Shown here piece by piece: positions 1 to 11,908 of a stretch of DNA of 64,000 nt. Both the position numbers and the translations under genes were made by a program. The DNA is taken from NCBI RefSeq assembly GCF_019175385.1, contig NC_083346.1, positions 119,167,771 through 119,231,770 of the forward strand. Reading direction: 5' to 3'. Position 1 is the stretch's first letter. Each line of letters opens with the position of its first letter. Under the pieces are notes generated by a model. The model worked only from the letters and a program-made list of their open reading frames with translations. It had not been told where the DNA came from and did no database searches. The DNA is from Lycium barbarum (lineage: Eukaryota > Streptophyta > Magnoliopsida > Solanales > Solanaceae).

Positions 1-419
1 AACTTGCAAATAAATGTTATCCATTAATGAATAAAATATATGACTCATTGAGCTTTCTTGTATTTACTTGTGTTCATATTCTTATAAGTATTCAAGTTAA
101 TATTACTTATATTAAGTTAGGAATATACCTAGAATATACTTATAATATACATCTACTTAAATTATAAAATAGAAAGTTATAACTATATATATTTATAAAT
201 ATACAATCTTGAATTTTATAATACTCATGAGTTATTAGTAAATATAAAATTTAAGTTATAATACATATAACTTAAACATATATACCTACAATATACTTAG
301 ATATACTTATAATATACATATACTTAAGTTATATACTTAGAAAAAAACAATCTTGAATTTTATAATACTCATAAGTTGTTAGTAAACATATAAACTTAAG
401 TTATAATGCATATAACTTA

Positions 420-460
<41 letters not shown>

Positions 461-1329
461 TTAGAATATATACATAACATACATAAATTTACTTAAAGTA
501 AAATATACTTGAAAATAAAAAGTATACAATCTATATTACATATACTACACTTATAATATAAAATCTTGAGTTTCTTAATAATTATAACTAATAAATTAAT
601 AAACTATAGTGTTAATTTATGTGTAAAATCCTGATTTAAGCAACAAAAAAAAAACTAATAATAATATAACCGCTGCCCAATCGGCTAGCCGATTTTTTGA
701 AATTAAATCGGGCTGGTTACAGGCTGTAAAAATCCAACCGGCTGTCCCTTTCTTCAAGTGGTTGGCTAAATAATTTGTAACCCCCGTTATTTTATCAATA
801 AAATTCCAAATCCAACAAGTGAGCAAAATCTTTAATTTAACCTTAAAAGTTCGCTTGGAGCAAACAGGGATCAAAAGTTCAAAATCCCCTTATTTGAGGA
901 TCTCGAAAAATAATAATTACGGACGAGACAACCAATTTTACCGACCCGATTTGCCCTTCAAATGGGCTAGTCTCTGACTTTTACCTTTAAATTGGTTGGT
1001 ATTTAATTTTTATCCTTCATGATCGAACTCATGTCCCAACAGAGCATAAATTCTTTAGGAGCGCAAGACGTAATTCACAAAATATTATGATATGAAAATA
1101 TAATCAAATGTGTGTCCGCTAAACCACAAAATAGTGGTAATAGTGCAAATGACCCTAGAAACTTTTGTCACTTTCGTTTTCTTTAAGATTTTCTATCTAC
1201 TTTCCTTATCTTCATCATCAGTTCATCACAAGTCAAAACAAAACCACTTTAAAAAACCAAAACCCATTGCATAACAAACTCAACAAGACTCAAAAACACA
1301 CACACAAGAGAGAAAAATAGTTGGTAACA
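1..1329. other. AT-rich upstream region, no gene seen
   Basis: Positions 1-600 are very AT-rich, with imperfect direct repeats of a TATACTTATAATATAC type unit and a TA microsatellite at about 424-453. Positions 660-960 are less AT-rich but show no convincing exon. The last ~180 bases before 1330 are the proximal upstream/5' leader of the aminomutase gene, with CT-rich and then AC/A-rich stretches. I could not pick a TATA box with confidence. Confidence 0.5.
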
Positions 1330-4300
1330 ATGGCTGCTATAAATGGAATAGGTCTATCATGTCCATCTAAATTGACTAAAAGTCAAACACCAAAATGGGC
1401 TATTAATGCAACAATTAGAATGACAGCTTCAGTTGATGAAAAGAAGAAAACTTTCACACTTCAAAAATCTGAAGAAGCTTTCACTAAAGCTAAGGTAAAT
1501 CAAGATTTCATTATTTTTAGACTAATGTTTTTCAATCTTGATATAATTCAATATTGTAAGACTAGTTGCAAAATTGTAAAGAAAAATTTGAAGTGCTTAT
1601 TTGTAATAGCTTTTGCTCAAGTTCTGTATTTGTAGTAAGAAATTCAGATAATTTGTACATATAAATAATTTATTCAGAACCCATAAATTTAAAATCCTGG
1701 ATCCGCCTCTGAAGTTCTAGATAAGGTGGTTACAAGATACAAGATTATGGATTGGGTTCTTTGATGGTATTATTGTTCAGTGTTTGTTCTTTGGTTTGAG
1801 CTGTATTGTTTCAAGATTCGTTTTTTTTTTATGCTGATACAACAACAACATAACCAGTGAAATCCCACAAAGTGGGGTCTAGGGAGATTAGAGTATACGC
1901 AGACCTTACCTCTACCTTGGGAGGTAGAGAGGCTGTTTCTGGTAGACCCTCGGTATAATATGCTGATGTTGTTAATAAAGTTGCTAGCTTTTTAAGAAAT
2001 ATGGAGTGGGTGAGAAGAAGAAGGATCCGTCTATGCTTCTAGATGAAGTGGTCACAAGATGCAAGATTATGGATTGTGCTCTTTGATGGTTATTATTTGG
2101 TGTTTATTCTTGATTCGAAGTGTATTGCTTCAAGATTCGATTTTTTATGCTGATATTGTGAATAAAGTTGCTAGCTTTAAGATATCTGGGGTGGGTAAGG
2201 AGAAGAAGAAAGGAGGAGGGGGTGGGGATTGATTTGATAAAGTTGGTGCAATTGCCAAATTGGCATCTATTATGATGAACTGATCCATTGGTTGTCCTCC
2301 CATATAAGTTAGTATAACTTAATTGCTATCTACTTGTATCTCTATGAGAACTTGAGTACGTTTAGGTGTGTAGCTGTGCTGAAAGGTGCAATTTATAATT
2401 CAGTTTAAAATTCTTGAAAATTGTAGGTGTTTCACAAGATACTGTATTATGGATTTGCTTCTTTGATGGTGTTATTGTTCAATTTTTATTCTTTGATTCA
2501 AACTGTTATTGCTTCAAGATTCGACTTTTTCATCCTAATATTGTGAATAAAGTTGCTAGCTTTAAGATATGGGGTATTTGTGTGTGTGTGTGTGTGTTTG
2601 GGGGGGAGGGGGGGGGGGGGGGGGGGGGTTGATTTGATGTAGTTATCAAATTGGGATCTATCTGATGAACTTATGTACAACCAATGCTGTCTCATCTGAT
2701 ATATAATCTGTTTTTCCTCCCATATAAGTTATAAGTTAACAGATCTATTTGTATCTCTATGAGAACCTTATGTTTTAGGTGTGTAGTTGCGCTGAAAAGG
2801 AGCAATTTATAACCAGGGAAAGACCCTATAATATGAGTTGCGGGTTCACGTGAACCTCATAACTTTTATGCAGACCCTCTATGTATTAAGAAATCCACTG
2901 AATATCTGTATATGAACTCAGTTACTATTGTATATTAACTTGAGATCGTTGGAGGAACCCATAAACTTCAAAACCTGGATCCGCCTATGTTTATAACACA
3001 GTTTAATTTTCTTGAAAAAGTAGGATATTTGACTACAAAGAGGAGATACATTGAGGAATCTGATAACGTAGCAAACTTTCTGTTGCAAAATATGTTTCCT
3101 TTCTTTAGTTGGTTTCTTTTCCCTAAACGCGTCCTGCTGTTTTTGACGTATCTTCTAATGTAACTTATTGAGATTGGAACCTGGAAGGGAAAAATGCTAA
3201 AACATGTATTAACATTTTCTAAATAGGGGAAAAGCTTAGAAAAATGGAGCATGAGAATGAACATATATACAACATTTTGTCCTTTGTTTGAAAAGGGAAC
3301 TACCCTTTGAACAAGTTGTCTATGGTTGTCACTTGTTTGCATGACAAGGAGGTACTGAAAATACAAGTTAAAATAAATGTTCAGTTATATGGTGGAAACC
3401 TTTAATCTACAAAGAAAGATGCACTTGATTCGTGCTATGCTTCTAGTGTTGTGCTCAAATTTCAATATTTAACATATTAAAAAAAAATGGAGCCGAAAAG
3501 AGTCCAGTTCAATTTTATTGATTTCAAGTGTCCCTACAAGTCCATTGATTTCCATCTCATGTTTCACTGTAATTAGGAGTTGATGCCAGGAGGTGTAAAT
3601 TCCCCTGTTCGTGCTTTCAAGTCAGTTGGCGGACAACCTATAATAATTGACTCGGTGAAGGGCTCTCATATGCGGGACATAGATGGTAATGAGTACATTG
3701 ACTATGTCGGATCATGGGGTCCGGCTATAATCGGTCATGCAGATGATGAGGTTCAATTCTCTTCTTTTAACCCTATGTTCAACTTGAAATTTCACTGACC
3801 ACGGTGCATTAATTTGGCCTCACTTACTATTGCGTCTACATGTTTTGTATTTGACAACATGTTTCAGAAACTCCATCTTAAAGCTGCTTCTGTTTTTTGC
3901 TCCCATTACAGGTTAGAAAAGTTTTTAAAAGAAGAAACCTTTTCCTGCAATTATTTTGGCCTTAGATGAATATTTATGACTACCAAGAACATATGGTTTA
4001 AGTCTGTTCTTTTGTTCATTTTGTAAATAGAATTTGGTATTGATGTCCATGTTGTAAATTCTCAACATGTTGCTCGGACTCTTTAAAAATGTCGTCAGGT
4101 GCATGTTGGATCCTCTAAAAGTAGTGCATTTTTGGAGGATCCAACACGGGTGCGACATCATTCTTTGAGAGTTCGAGCAACATAAGTTCTCACGATAAAG
4201 TGTATAAATTAGTATTATAAAAAGTTGATTGATGAGCACTAGTAAACTGGAAATATTTGGTTGGAGGTTGAGTTGAGCTGAGCTGCTCATTGGATGGATA

Positions 4301-6011
4301 AAGTGAAAACTCAAGTAGAACATGTCGACATAGTAGACCTAGGTGGGGAATGTCTAAATTCTTCCTCCACTTGGTTTTCCTCCTTTTCTTTGTGAGGAAT
4401 GAGGAGAACCAATATGTCAGCTAGATTCTCTTGAGCTCAACTTTAAGAACTATTGTGCAAGATACCTTAAAATCTTCTATGCCCCTCTGTCTTATTATGT
4501 TGTACAGTGAGAAATGTGGTTGAAGTAGAGTCTTTTGAAAGTCTTCGGGGTCGTTTGGCTGCTGGTTAGAGTTATGCAAGTATTAGTAATGTAGGGACTA
4601 GTTATGCAACGATTAGTTAGGTAGGGTTTAGTTATTCATGTATTAGTTACTCCATCTTCTACCCTGCATAAATAATTCATAGATTCCCCACTAACTTATA
4701 CATGTACTAGTTACATGCAGGATTTACATGCAGGATTTTAATTTGTAACCTTACTTGATGTGCTGAATTTTATATATCGAAACTAAAATGCTACCAAACA
4801 TGGTACTAATCAATGTTGGTTTTAAGATATGAAAAATTCATTTCCTAACCAGCAACCAGACGACCCCTTAGTACTGCGGGGGGAGGCTGCTTTGTTAGTG
4901 TGGATTCAATAGAGTGGAAGTTTTTAATATTTTTTCTCTGCAGGTGCTAGCAGCATTGGCTGAAACAATGAAGAAAGGAACGAGTTTCGGTGCTCCATGT
5001 CTCCTTGAAAATACTCTCGCGGAGATGGTTATTTCAGCTGTCCCAAGCATAGAAATGGTTCGGTTTGTCAACTCTGGTACCGAGGCATGTATGGGAGTAC
5101 TACGGCTGGCTCGTGCTTTCACTGGCCGATCTAAGATCGTCAAATTCGAGGGTTGTTACCATGGTCATGCAGACGCATTTCTTGTTAAAGCAGGCAGTGG
5201 GGTCGCCACCCTAGGACTGCCCGACTCACCCGGAGTACCCAAAGCAGCTACTATTGATACTCTAACTGCGCCTTACAATGATATTTCTGCTATTGAGACC
5301 CTCTTTAAGGAGCACAAAGGTGAAGTTGCTGCTGTAATTCTCGAGCCTGTAGTTGGAAATGCCGGCTACATTCAACCAAATCTAGATTTTCTCGCTGCCA
5401 TTCGCAAGATTACCAAAGAAAATGACGCACTTCTTATTTTCGACGAAGTTATGACTGGATTTAGGTTGGCATACGGCGGAGCTCAAGAGTATTTTGGAAT
5501 AACCCCGGATTTGACAACACTCGGAAAGATTATTGGTGGCGGCTTGCCGGTAGGTGCATACGGAGGAAGGCGGGATATTATGGAGATGGTAGCACCTGCA
5601 GGACCAATGTATCAGGCGGGGACCCTAAGCGGAAACCCATTGGCCATGACAGCTGGAATTCACACGCTTAAGCGGTTACAGAAACCGGGTACATATGAAT
5701 ACTTGGACAAGATCACCAGTGAACTTACACAAGGAATCTTGGATGCTGGAAAGAAGACCGGTCATGCAATGTGCGGCGGTTACATAAGGGGTATGTTTGG
5801 CTTCTTTTTCGCGGAGGGTCCCGTTTATAACTTTTCGGATGCAAAGAAGAGTGATACTGAGAAATTTGGAAGATTCTATAGGGGGATGTTGGAGGAAGGT
5901 GTTTATTTTGCCCCATCACAGTTTGAGGCTGGATTTACTAGCTTAGCACACACTCAAGAGGATATTCAAAGGACTGTAGATGCAGCTGAAAAAGTTCTAA
6001 AGCAAATTTAA
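1330..6011 (+). CDS. GSA: glutamate-1-semialdehyde 2,1-aminomutase, plastidic
   Basis: This PLP enzyme converts glutamate-1-semialdehyde to 5-aminolevulinate, the first dedicated precursor of chlorophyll and heme, in the plastid stroma. Three exons join in frame with GT-AG borders: 1330-1494, 3577-3750 and 4944-6011, giving 468 residues, close to the usual plant length. The first ~35 residues look like a short Ser/Thr-rich transit peptide. Family landmarks are clear: the [14 protein letters not shown] start of the mature enzyme, crossing the exon 1/2 junction; NSGTEA (phosphate binding); IFDEVMTG with the Asp that contacts the pyridine nitrogen (~280); and LGKIIGGG with the PLP lysine near residue 308. 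Exon 3 ends VLKQI, as in known plant proteins. The ATG at 1330 was chosen because it precedes [14 protein letters not shown], the family's typical N terminus. Introns 1 (2082 bp) and 2 (1193 bp) are loaded with repeats. No disabling change was seen. Confidence 0.96.
1839..1958 (-). mobile_element. SINE (Au-like, TTG tail) in GSA intron 1
   Basis: Read on the - strand the element ends in a (TTG)n tail and contains the phrase GTAAGGTCTGCGTATACTC. It is flanked by the direct repeat TATGCTGAT at 1830-1838 and 1959-1967, a target-site duplication. It is about 120 bp, so probably 5'-truncated. It is inserted in the first copy of the intron triplication. Confidence 0.75.
2600..2628 (+). repeat. poly-G tract preceded by (TG)n
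   Basis: An almost pure 29-base G run (one A at 2607) follows a TG dinucleotide repeat at about 2580-2597, inside GSA intron 1, on the coding strand. Such a run can form a G-quadruplex in DNA or in the pre-mRNA. Its exact length is prone to assembly error. Confidence 0.9.
2814..2989. mobile_element. hAT-like MITE with 8-bp duplication
   Basis: This 176-bp insertion interrupts the third intron-1 repeat copy and is flanked by TTTATAAC at 2806-2813 and 2990-2997. It starts CAGGGAAAG and ends GGATCCGCCTATG, the inverted form of the CAGAGGCGGATCC end seen elsewhere in the window (about 1636-1710, 19724-19926 and 44095). The 8-bp duplication and CA.GG ends suggest the hAT superfamily. Confidence 0.6.
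4065..4183. mobile_element. foldback MITE, TGTTGCTCGG family, in GSA intron 2
   Basis: A near-complete inverted repeat runs from CATGTTGCTCGGACTC to its inverted copy ending GAGCAACATAAG, with arms of about 55 bp meeting near 4128. TTCTCA flanks both sides, a possible decayed 8-bp duplication. It is related to the element at 22053-22218. Confidence 0.7.
4548..4867. mobile_element. MITE with GGGGTCGTTTGG inverted ends
   Basis: The ends GGGGTCGTTTGGCTGCTGG and CCAGCAACCAGACGACCCC are imperfect inverted repeats about 320 bp apart in GSA intron 2. The interior is rich in TATTAGTTA/ACTAGTTAT motifs in both orientations. No clean target duplication was seen. Fragments of a related interior (CATTACTAATACACCC) recur at 42.0-42.9 kb. 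Confidence 0.6.
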
Positions 6012-6072
6012 AGACTTCCTTTTCTTTTTTGGTATGCTAGGTGGAGATTTTTCCTTTCAAGTTTTTGTTGAG

Positions 6073-6078
6073 AATAAA
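6073..6078 (+). terminator. candidate poly(A) signal of GSA
   Basis: AATAAA lies 62 bases after the GSA stop codon, in a T-rich 3' region where TGT-rich motifs follow. It is the most likely polyadenylation signal, but plant signals are loose. Confidence 0.4.
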
Positions 6079-6229
6079 ATGTCATTTGTAATGAGAAGTT
6101 TTGTCGCATATCGTTTATTTAGTAACATGCTGTACCATTTTACTTTTTTACCTCCTATATGGATCATTTGCTTTCATTGTATTATGTTCTTAGTTAAAAT
6201 CTCATGGAATTCAAACACTTAATATAAAC

Positions 6230-6760
6230 ATATATAGAGAATTTTACATGTGAACGTATTCCTGCCGATTTTATTTGACTGTCTTACTGCCATTCTTTCA
6301 AATTGAGCTTTGTTAAAGTTAAATGATCAATCGGAACTTGTGAAAACTCAGGAACTATTTATAAGCTTGTTAACTTATTTTCTTTTTTTTCTTTTGGACC
6401 AAACGATAAACTTATAGTGCAGAATTTAATATAGTGTATGCACAAAAAAATGAACCCCGTAATAAACATTTGCCTCCAAAATGTGATGGCTAGTTCAACC
6501 TATTAATAAAAGTCATTGCTCATAGTTTTGAAAAAAAATAGTCAAATAGATTATAATCTTTGTACACTTGGGAAGGAAATATACACCAACTGCATATATT
6601 ACTTTCGAGAATATATATACCAACTGCATATACTTCATATACACATCATCCAAGCTCATCGTCTTTCTTGTTTATATAGATTCGAAGCAATCCACCAAAG
6701 AAAAAAAATATCAGAAAATGCAGAATTCAGGTTAACATTAACCAAGATGTATATCAAGCT
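6230..6760. other. intergenic gap between convergent genes
   Basis: AT-rich sequence separates the 3' ends of the + strand aminomutase and the - strand GRAM gene. It presumably holds both 3' UTRs and termination regions. No repeat or further exon was recognised. Confidence 0.5.
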
Positions 6761-9303
6761 TTAAGCAGGCTGTGATTGGTATGAACGACGCCTGAGTTGC
6801 GACTCTGGAGTAGGCTGCTGCAAGTAGATTTTTGTTGGATCGTTGGGGTCAACATATCTGCAAAATCGACAAGAAGCACAATAAAAATTCAGTAAAACCA
6901 TCTAAGCATATTGATAAGAAAGTATCTCAACAATTTTCATTGTAAAAGGCGTGGGCTATTTGACATACGCATGTCTGATCATATCATCAACTGGAGTTTG
7001 TGCAGCTTGGAGAGGATCCGCCCGTGGTTCTGCTCCAGACTGTTGCTGAGCTCGTCTCACAGAGGCAATTAAATTGAAAAATAATGGCACGAAAGTCCCA
7101 CAACCACCGTCCTTGAACAAAATCTTGAATGAATGCGTGGAGTACAAGGCCCTATTTTCATTATCTGGAACAACCTGAATATCGGCCAGAATCAGTCATC
7201 TCAAGTTGCACACATAGTCCAATATACGCGAATGTATACCTTTTGCTTACCGGATCTACATGTCCAGAAATGTTGTTGCAATGGAATACTGGTTGCTTAA
7301 ATTTTTCATCAGAAATGAAGAGCTGCAGAATGAAGTTAAACTTGGTCAAGCAAAAGTAGGTTTCATTTTTCAGTTTTGTTTTGTACTGCTCACTCAATCA
7401 TATTACCAGCTAATGCCAGGATTATTTTCAGAACAAACTGTTAAAGAACTAACAGAAGAGAAAGCAGCAATAAGCAGGATTCAACGAAGCATAACATAAC
7501 AAAAAATTTGGTCAGAATGCTAAAAAATAATTCTCAGCTTTCTTTGCAATTTGTAACGACACTGATCTTTCAGATGTACTTTGGAGTGGCATTTCATCAA
7601 TACAATTTCCAATCTGACCTATCAAAGAAAGTACACCTAAGCACAGAAGCAATCTTATCCCACCAAAAGAAAGAAGCAGCCACAAAAAAAAGATTCACTA
7701 ACACTGGACAGAACTAAATCTAGGTAATAAACACCAGAAATAGTGCTTAATGAAGCTAGCATTAACCAGACAACAGACCATTATTTACTTATACACATAG
7801 CAGTCACAACAAATGCAAAGTTCAACTGTTTAATGGCTCTGGCACCTGCAGCCATGCAAGTCGCTCACGAGCTGCTTAAGAAACTTGGTCTCTTAAGCAT
7901 ATTGTTCATACATTGAAACCACCATCCTAAATTTCACAAAGTGCATTTTTTGTTCCGGTTGTATATGATTTTCAAGGGATGCTATTCAAGGTCCACCTTT
8001 TTAATTTTTGGGAAATTATCATTGAAAGATTCAAGAGATCAACATGTTATACCTTTACTTTGATTAAATAAATATTTCCCCTTTACTTTGGTTTTGATAA
8101 TAACTACATTATATTCTAGTAAGAGTAGCAAAAGAAAACTTTTGCCTCCCTTCTCTGATCCACACAGAGTTGGTGAAAAACTTGACTCAGACAAGGAGTT
8201 GAAATCCAATAAAATAAATAACCCCGTTGACAGTAAAAGTACAAGTATTGCATACCAAGGGCATGTCAAAAGCAATGAAATCTTCAGGCATCTTTGCGAC
8301 AAAGACAATCCGAATATTTGACAAGTAGACCGTTCCTTTTGTTCTTGTTTTTCCTACACTATAAGCAAGCAGTCTCATCAACACAAAGTTATGAACTAAT
8401 AGAAATCAAAGAAGCTGATAGATAAAAAGAGAAGGCAATGCAAGAATTACGTGATTAAAGAAAGGGAGAAAGAAACACATAAAGTAAAGCAAATGTAGCC
8501 ATTCCATTCACACTCAACAGCCAAATCAAATGCATTAACTATATTATTCCTCTTTACCAGGTGTCCACTTTAAAGATATGTAAGTTCCTTATGCCTTCCT
8601 TTCAACTGAAATGTCCAAGCATGTTTCAGATCACTAGTTTTTGAGAGAAGTATCCATGTGAACATATATTAGCAAGCACGAAATAGACACACACACAAGC
8701 ACAGTCAAATGCTAAGCAGTTCACGTTGCAGCCCAAGCAAGATCGTCCCAAATATCGATATTAAATGACAACAAATGGTAGATTTCTGACAGGTAGAAAT
8801 AAAAAGTAGTATAGCATGTAAAAGTTGACAAGTGCAATCCATATTGTTGCCGGCAATGCATATTTTATGCGACTTTTGAACTATCTTTGTCTCCAAGGTA
8901 AAGAAATACAGGCAAAACCCCTTAATATGTTAGGAGCAACAATTAATGCACGAACTTTGACTAATATTTTAAGATGTATTTTTTTCACTAAACTGATATG
9001 AGAAAAAGTTACAATCGTAATTTTTAAATATATAAATTTTAATGTTGAAGTATTGAATTAATCTAATTTAATTTAACTTTAAAGTTTTTTTAATTTGACT
9101 CTCAAAAAACGAAAAGTATCACATAAATTATAACTCAGGGAGTATTGATTATAAAAAAGAGGAACATAGAGATAACAATATAAGGATGATTACCCAGGAA
9201 TCTTGTCAATCTCAAACTCAACACCATCTCTAGAAAGAACAAACAATTCATTAGTGAAAGGAACAGGCATTCCATTAGGAAATAATTGAGGATTCACTGC
9301 CAT
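6761..9303 (-). CDS. GRAM-domain protein, WBP2/UPF0664 family
   Basis: Five exons on the - strand join in frame: 9194-9303, 8256-8358, 7251-7322, 6969-7174 and 6761-6857, all with GT-AG borders, totalling 588 bases (195 residues). The N terminus (MAVNPQLFPNGMPVPF, then LFVLSRDGVEFEIDKIPG) and the middle (YLSNIRIVFVAK, FIAFDMPL, VFHCNNISGHVDPV, LYSTHSFKILFKDGGCGTFVPLF) match the plant proteins similar to human WW-domain-binding protein 2, which carry an N-terminal GRAM (PH-like) domain over about residues 1-130. The C-terminal ~60 residues are Q/P-rich and end QSQPA. The cellular role in plants is not established; a link to membranes or transcription is only inferred from the animal homologue. 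The GSA gene converges on it. Introns are ordinary, the first being 835 bp. No disabling change was seen. Confidence 0.93.
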
Positions 9304-10320
9304 TTTTTCCCTGACCGGATAAGGAACCTTCTACTTTGTCAATCCAACAGGGAAAAAAAAAAAGGTTGTGTTGGAATGTGGATTTTCTGGTATATGCTTA
9401 ACGCAACGTACGGAGACACAGAGAATATAGAGTTGTTGAAAAATGTGAGACAATGGCGGTTGTTGTGACTGACGTGGACTTGTTTGTTGCTTTGAAGTTT
9501 GACAAGTGTGTCCGGTAAATAAAAAGGGTCAAAACAAGAATTCAAGCTATTTTTTAAACTCATGCGCACTCCTTAAGTCATTAAACTATGCACCAATTAA
9601 TACGTGAATCATGATAAATTATGCATTTCATTTATTATTTCTTAAGGTGTATGCAAGGTCCATAGTGAACAAGTAAAAGTGAACCGAGGGAGTACCTTTT
9701 TGCACCATTGAATTTAGACCAAAATGAAAAAAAAATAAAAATAACACTCAATACGTCTATATTTACTTGTTTATATTTGACTTGGCACATCTCTTAAGAA
9801 TCAATAAATAAAATGGTAGTTTTACTATTTTACCCCTAATTGTTACTCCATTCGTCTCAAAATATTTGTCGTGATTACTAAAAATAATAATCTCAAATTA
9901 TTTGTCGTTTTAGAAGTTCAAGGCAAAATTATTATTTTTTTCCCATTTTACCCTTAGTTGAATTTTGCCATTAATGAAGATGACACATAAATAAAATAAT
10001 TGTTAAAGAACTTGGGATGAACCTAACTGCATATATTTTACTTCTTTATTTTTTTTCTCAAGTTTATGATCAATATGTTATGAGAAACATACATGACACG
10101 AGATGATTTCACACGTTCTATGATAGGCTCGGAAATCAACAACTCTCATATTTATTCGGGTATGAAGTTGGGATGGATATTGCCTTAGGTTGGACCCTGA
10201 TGTATGTTAGGACTAGCCACCTCATTATGTGTGTTTGGTTGTTAACTGTGTTCGCTTGATGCCATGTATATTTGATAGATATCGAATTTTGTGTGTCGTC
10301 CTGATTTGAATCGAATTGAT
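9304..10320. other. upstream of GRAM gene; MITE remnants
   Basis: The first ~180 bases should be leader and promoter of the GRAM gene. Further out are Stowaway-like ends: GAGGGAGTA near 9690 and TACTCCATTCGTC near 9845. Neither has a clear partner end. No exon was recognised to 10320. Confidence 0.4.
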
Positions 10321-10325
10321 ATAAA

Positions 10326-10479
10326 AGAAAGTGTTGAAGTTGAGTAAGAATTTCATTTCAAATACGAAGAAATATTTATGATCTATCTAAATGTTTTTTG
10401 AAGAAAGTGTTAAAGTTGAGTAAGAATTTCATTTCAAGTACGAAAAAATATTTATGATTTATATAAATGTTTTTTTAGT
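10326..10479. repeat. two-copy 77-bp tandem duplication
   Basis: The segment beginning GAAAGTGTTGAAGTTGAG is repeated immediately, starting again near 10403, with a few substitutions. Both copies end in AAATGTTTTTT. Nothing else was recognised nearby. Confidence 0.75.
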
Positions 10480-10934
10480 TATATAGATTTTTTCATGAGA
10501 TATCTGTAAAATAAATATATAAAGCTTTTTGATAAGTCATTTTCTTTTGTTGGAATCATAATGAGTTATAGGAGGTCATTTCCTCCGAACAATGGATGAT
10601 GGATCCACATCGTATAGGTAGTTTTGAATGATATTTGTTCCATACATTAAATGAAAAAAATATTGAAAATTCAAAATAATAATTCTATTTGAAATTTTGA
10701 AAAATCAAGTTAAGTTATTTTATTGAGAATACAAATTTGTGAATACGTCCACCTTTTGAACGATAAGTAATAACAAGCAATCTTCGAAATTAATTGAAAG
10801 ATCAAGAGCAAATATGTGATATTGCATAAAGTAAACATATTTTTTATAATATTGGAAAATGAGTATTTATAAAAATTGTTACAGTATGAGAATGTCACCA
10901 ATTATTATTCATGACAATTGTATCCTTTTACTAC

Positions 10935-11200
10935 TTTAATTTTTCTTTTATCTTTTTCCTCTAAAAGCAAATTTCACATTCTCCAATATACATATTTTTT
11001 AATTCTTCTATTACGTTTTTTTTCTTCTAAAAGCAAATTCCACATTCTCCATTATATACACTCCTATTTTTTAATTCTTCTATTACTTTTTTCCCTCTAA
11101 AAGCAAATTTCACATTCTCCAATATAGAAAAAAAAAATTAAAATCCTTCTTTTACTTTTTTCCTCTTAAAGCAAATTCCACATTCTCCAATATAAAAAGG
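10935..11200. repeat. four-copy ~70-bp tandem repeat
   Basis: CT-rich units each contain TCTAAAAGCAAATT(T/C)CACATTCTCC followed by AATATA and an AATTCTTCTATTAC-like stretch. Four copies are readable; the last two are shortened or changed. Confidence 0.8.
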
Positions 11201-11272
11201 TAACAGTCGCTATATCATTACATATTTAGTCCCTAGTAAAACTTATTTATGTGGTTCATCACATATATTTCT

Positions 11273-11551
11273 ATAGTGCCTCCGTTTTATAATGAATGGT
11301 GTTTTTAGCTTATGCACACCTCTTAAGAAAGTGCTCACTTCTAGAAAATTAGGAGTGTTTTACTAACTTACCCCTAATCAAGTTTTACTACTTTGCAGAA
11401 AAAGAAATGGTAGCTAATGAATCTTGACTATTTAAATAAAGGTAATCTTAGAAGAATCTGCCCAAAGTCTTCTTGAAATCCTAAAGCACCACTTATTTTT
11501 AAAAAAAATTGAGAAGCCTAAAAAATCACTTATTATGGAATGAAGGGAGTA
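11273..11551. mobile_element. Stowaway-type MITE
   Basis: Inverted ends TGCCTCCGTTTTATAATGAA and TTATGGAATGAAGGGAGTA enclose ~275 bp, with TA at both flanks. This fits Tc1/mariner-derived Stowaway elements. Confidence 0.65.
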
Positions 11552-11631
11552 ATAAAGAGGTGTCTTCGATACGAGGATTATGATATTTTCTAGAATTTTT
11601 GGCTGTTCATTCCAAGTTCGATGTTATTATT

Positions 11632-11908
11632 CACTATAGAAAGAAACAAAAGTTTTTCCCGCTGCCATTCAGTGAAAAATTTATACTATAAAACATGATT
11701 TTTCACTTTATTTCCACCGAATCAGTTCATTGGGAAAACGCATGGTGGGAAACAGGTTTCCATTGAAACGCTAGGAAACTTCCTACTTTTTCTGTGTGAA
11801 AACACTACTATTTAAGTTTTTCCCACCGACATTCAGACGGAAATAGCCACCGAATATTTTTCAGTAAGAAATCAGTGAAAAAATAGAAATTTTTTAATAG
11901 TAATGGTG
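11632..11908. mobile_element. CACTA-ended MITE, copy a
   Basis: Begins CACTATAGAAAG and contains GAAAACGCATGGTGGGAAAC and TTTTTCCCACCGACATTC; the far end reads AATAGTAATGGTG, a decayed inverted CAC terminus. It is ~277 bp and shares its whole layout with copies at 14490-14760 (inverted) and 30763-31025. No transposase is present. Confidence 0.6.

Larger units (their letters stand above)
1711..3023 (+). repeat. triplicated ~400-bp segment in GSA intron 1
   Basis: Three diverged direct copies start near 1711, 2034 and 2414. Each carries the same order of phrases: ACAAGAT..ATTATGGATT, CTTTGATGGT, TTCAAGATTCG, AATAAAGTTGCTAGCTTT, then (copies 2 and 3) CTCCCATATAAGTTA and TCTCTATGAGAAC. Copy 1 is interrupted by a SINE and copy 3 by an 8-bp-duplicating insertion, so the triplication predates both. 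Confidence 0.75.

Noticed and set aside
2414..2695. Frames ending in poly-Gly or poly-Pro
   Set aside because: Produced by the poly-G tract in a GSA intron; not genes.
10935..11200. Regularly spaced repeats that might be read as a CRISPR array
   Set aside because: Plant nuclear DNA; repeats are diverged, directly adjacent and CT-rich without unique spacers. It is a simple tandem repeat.
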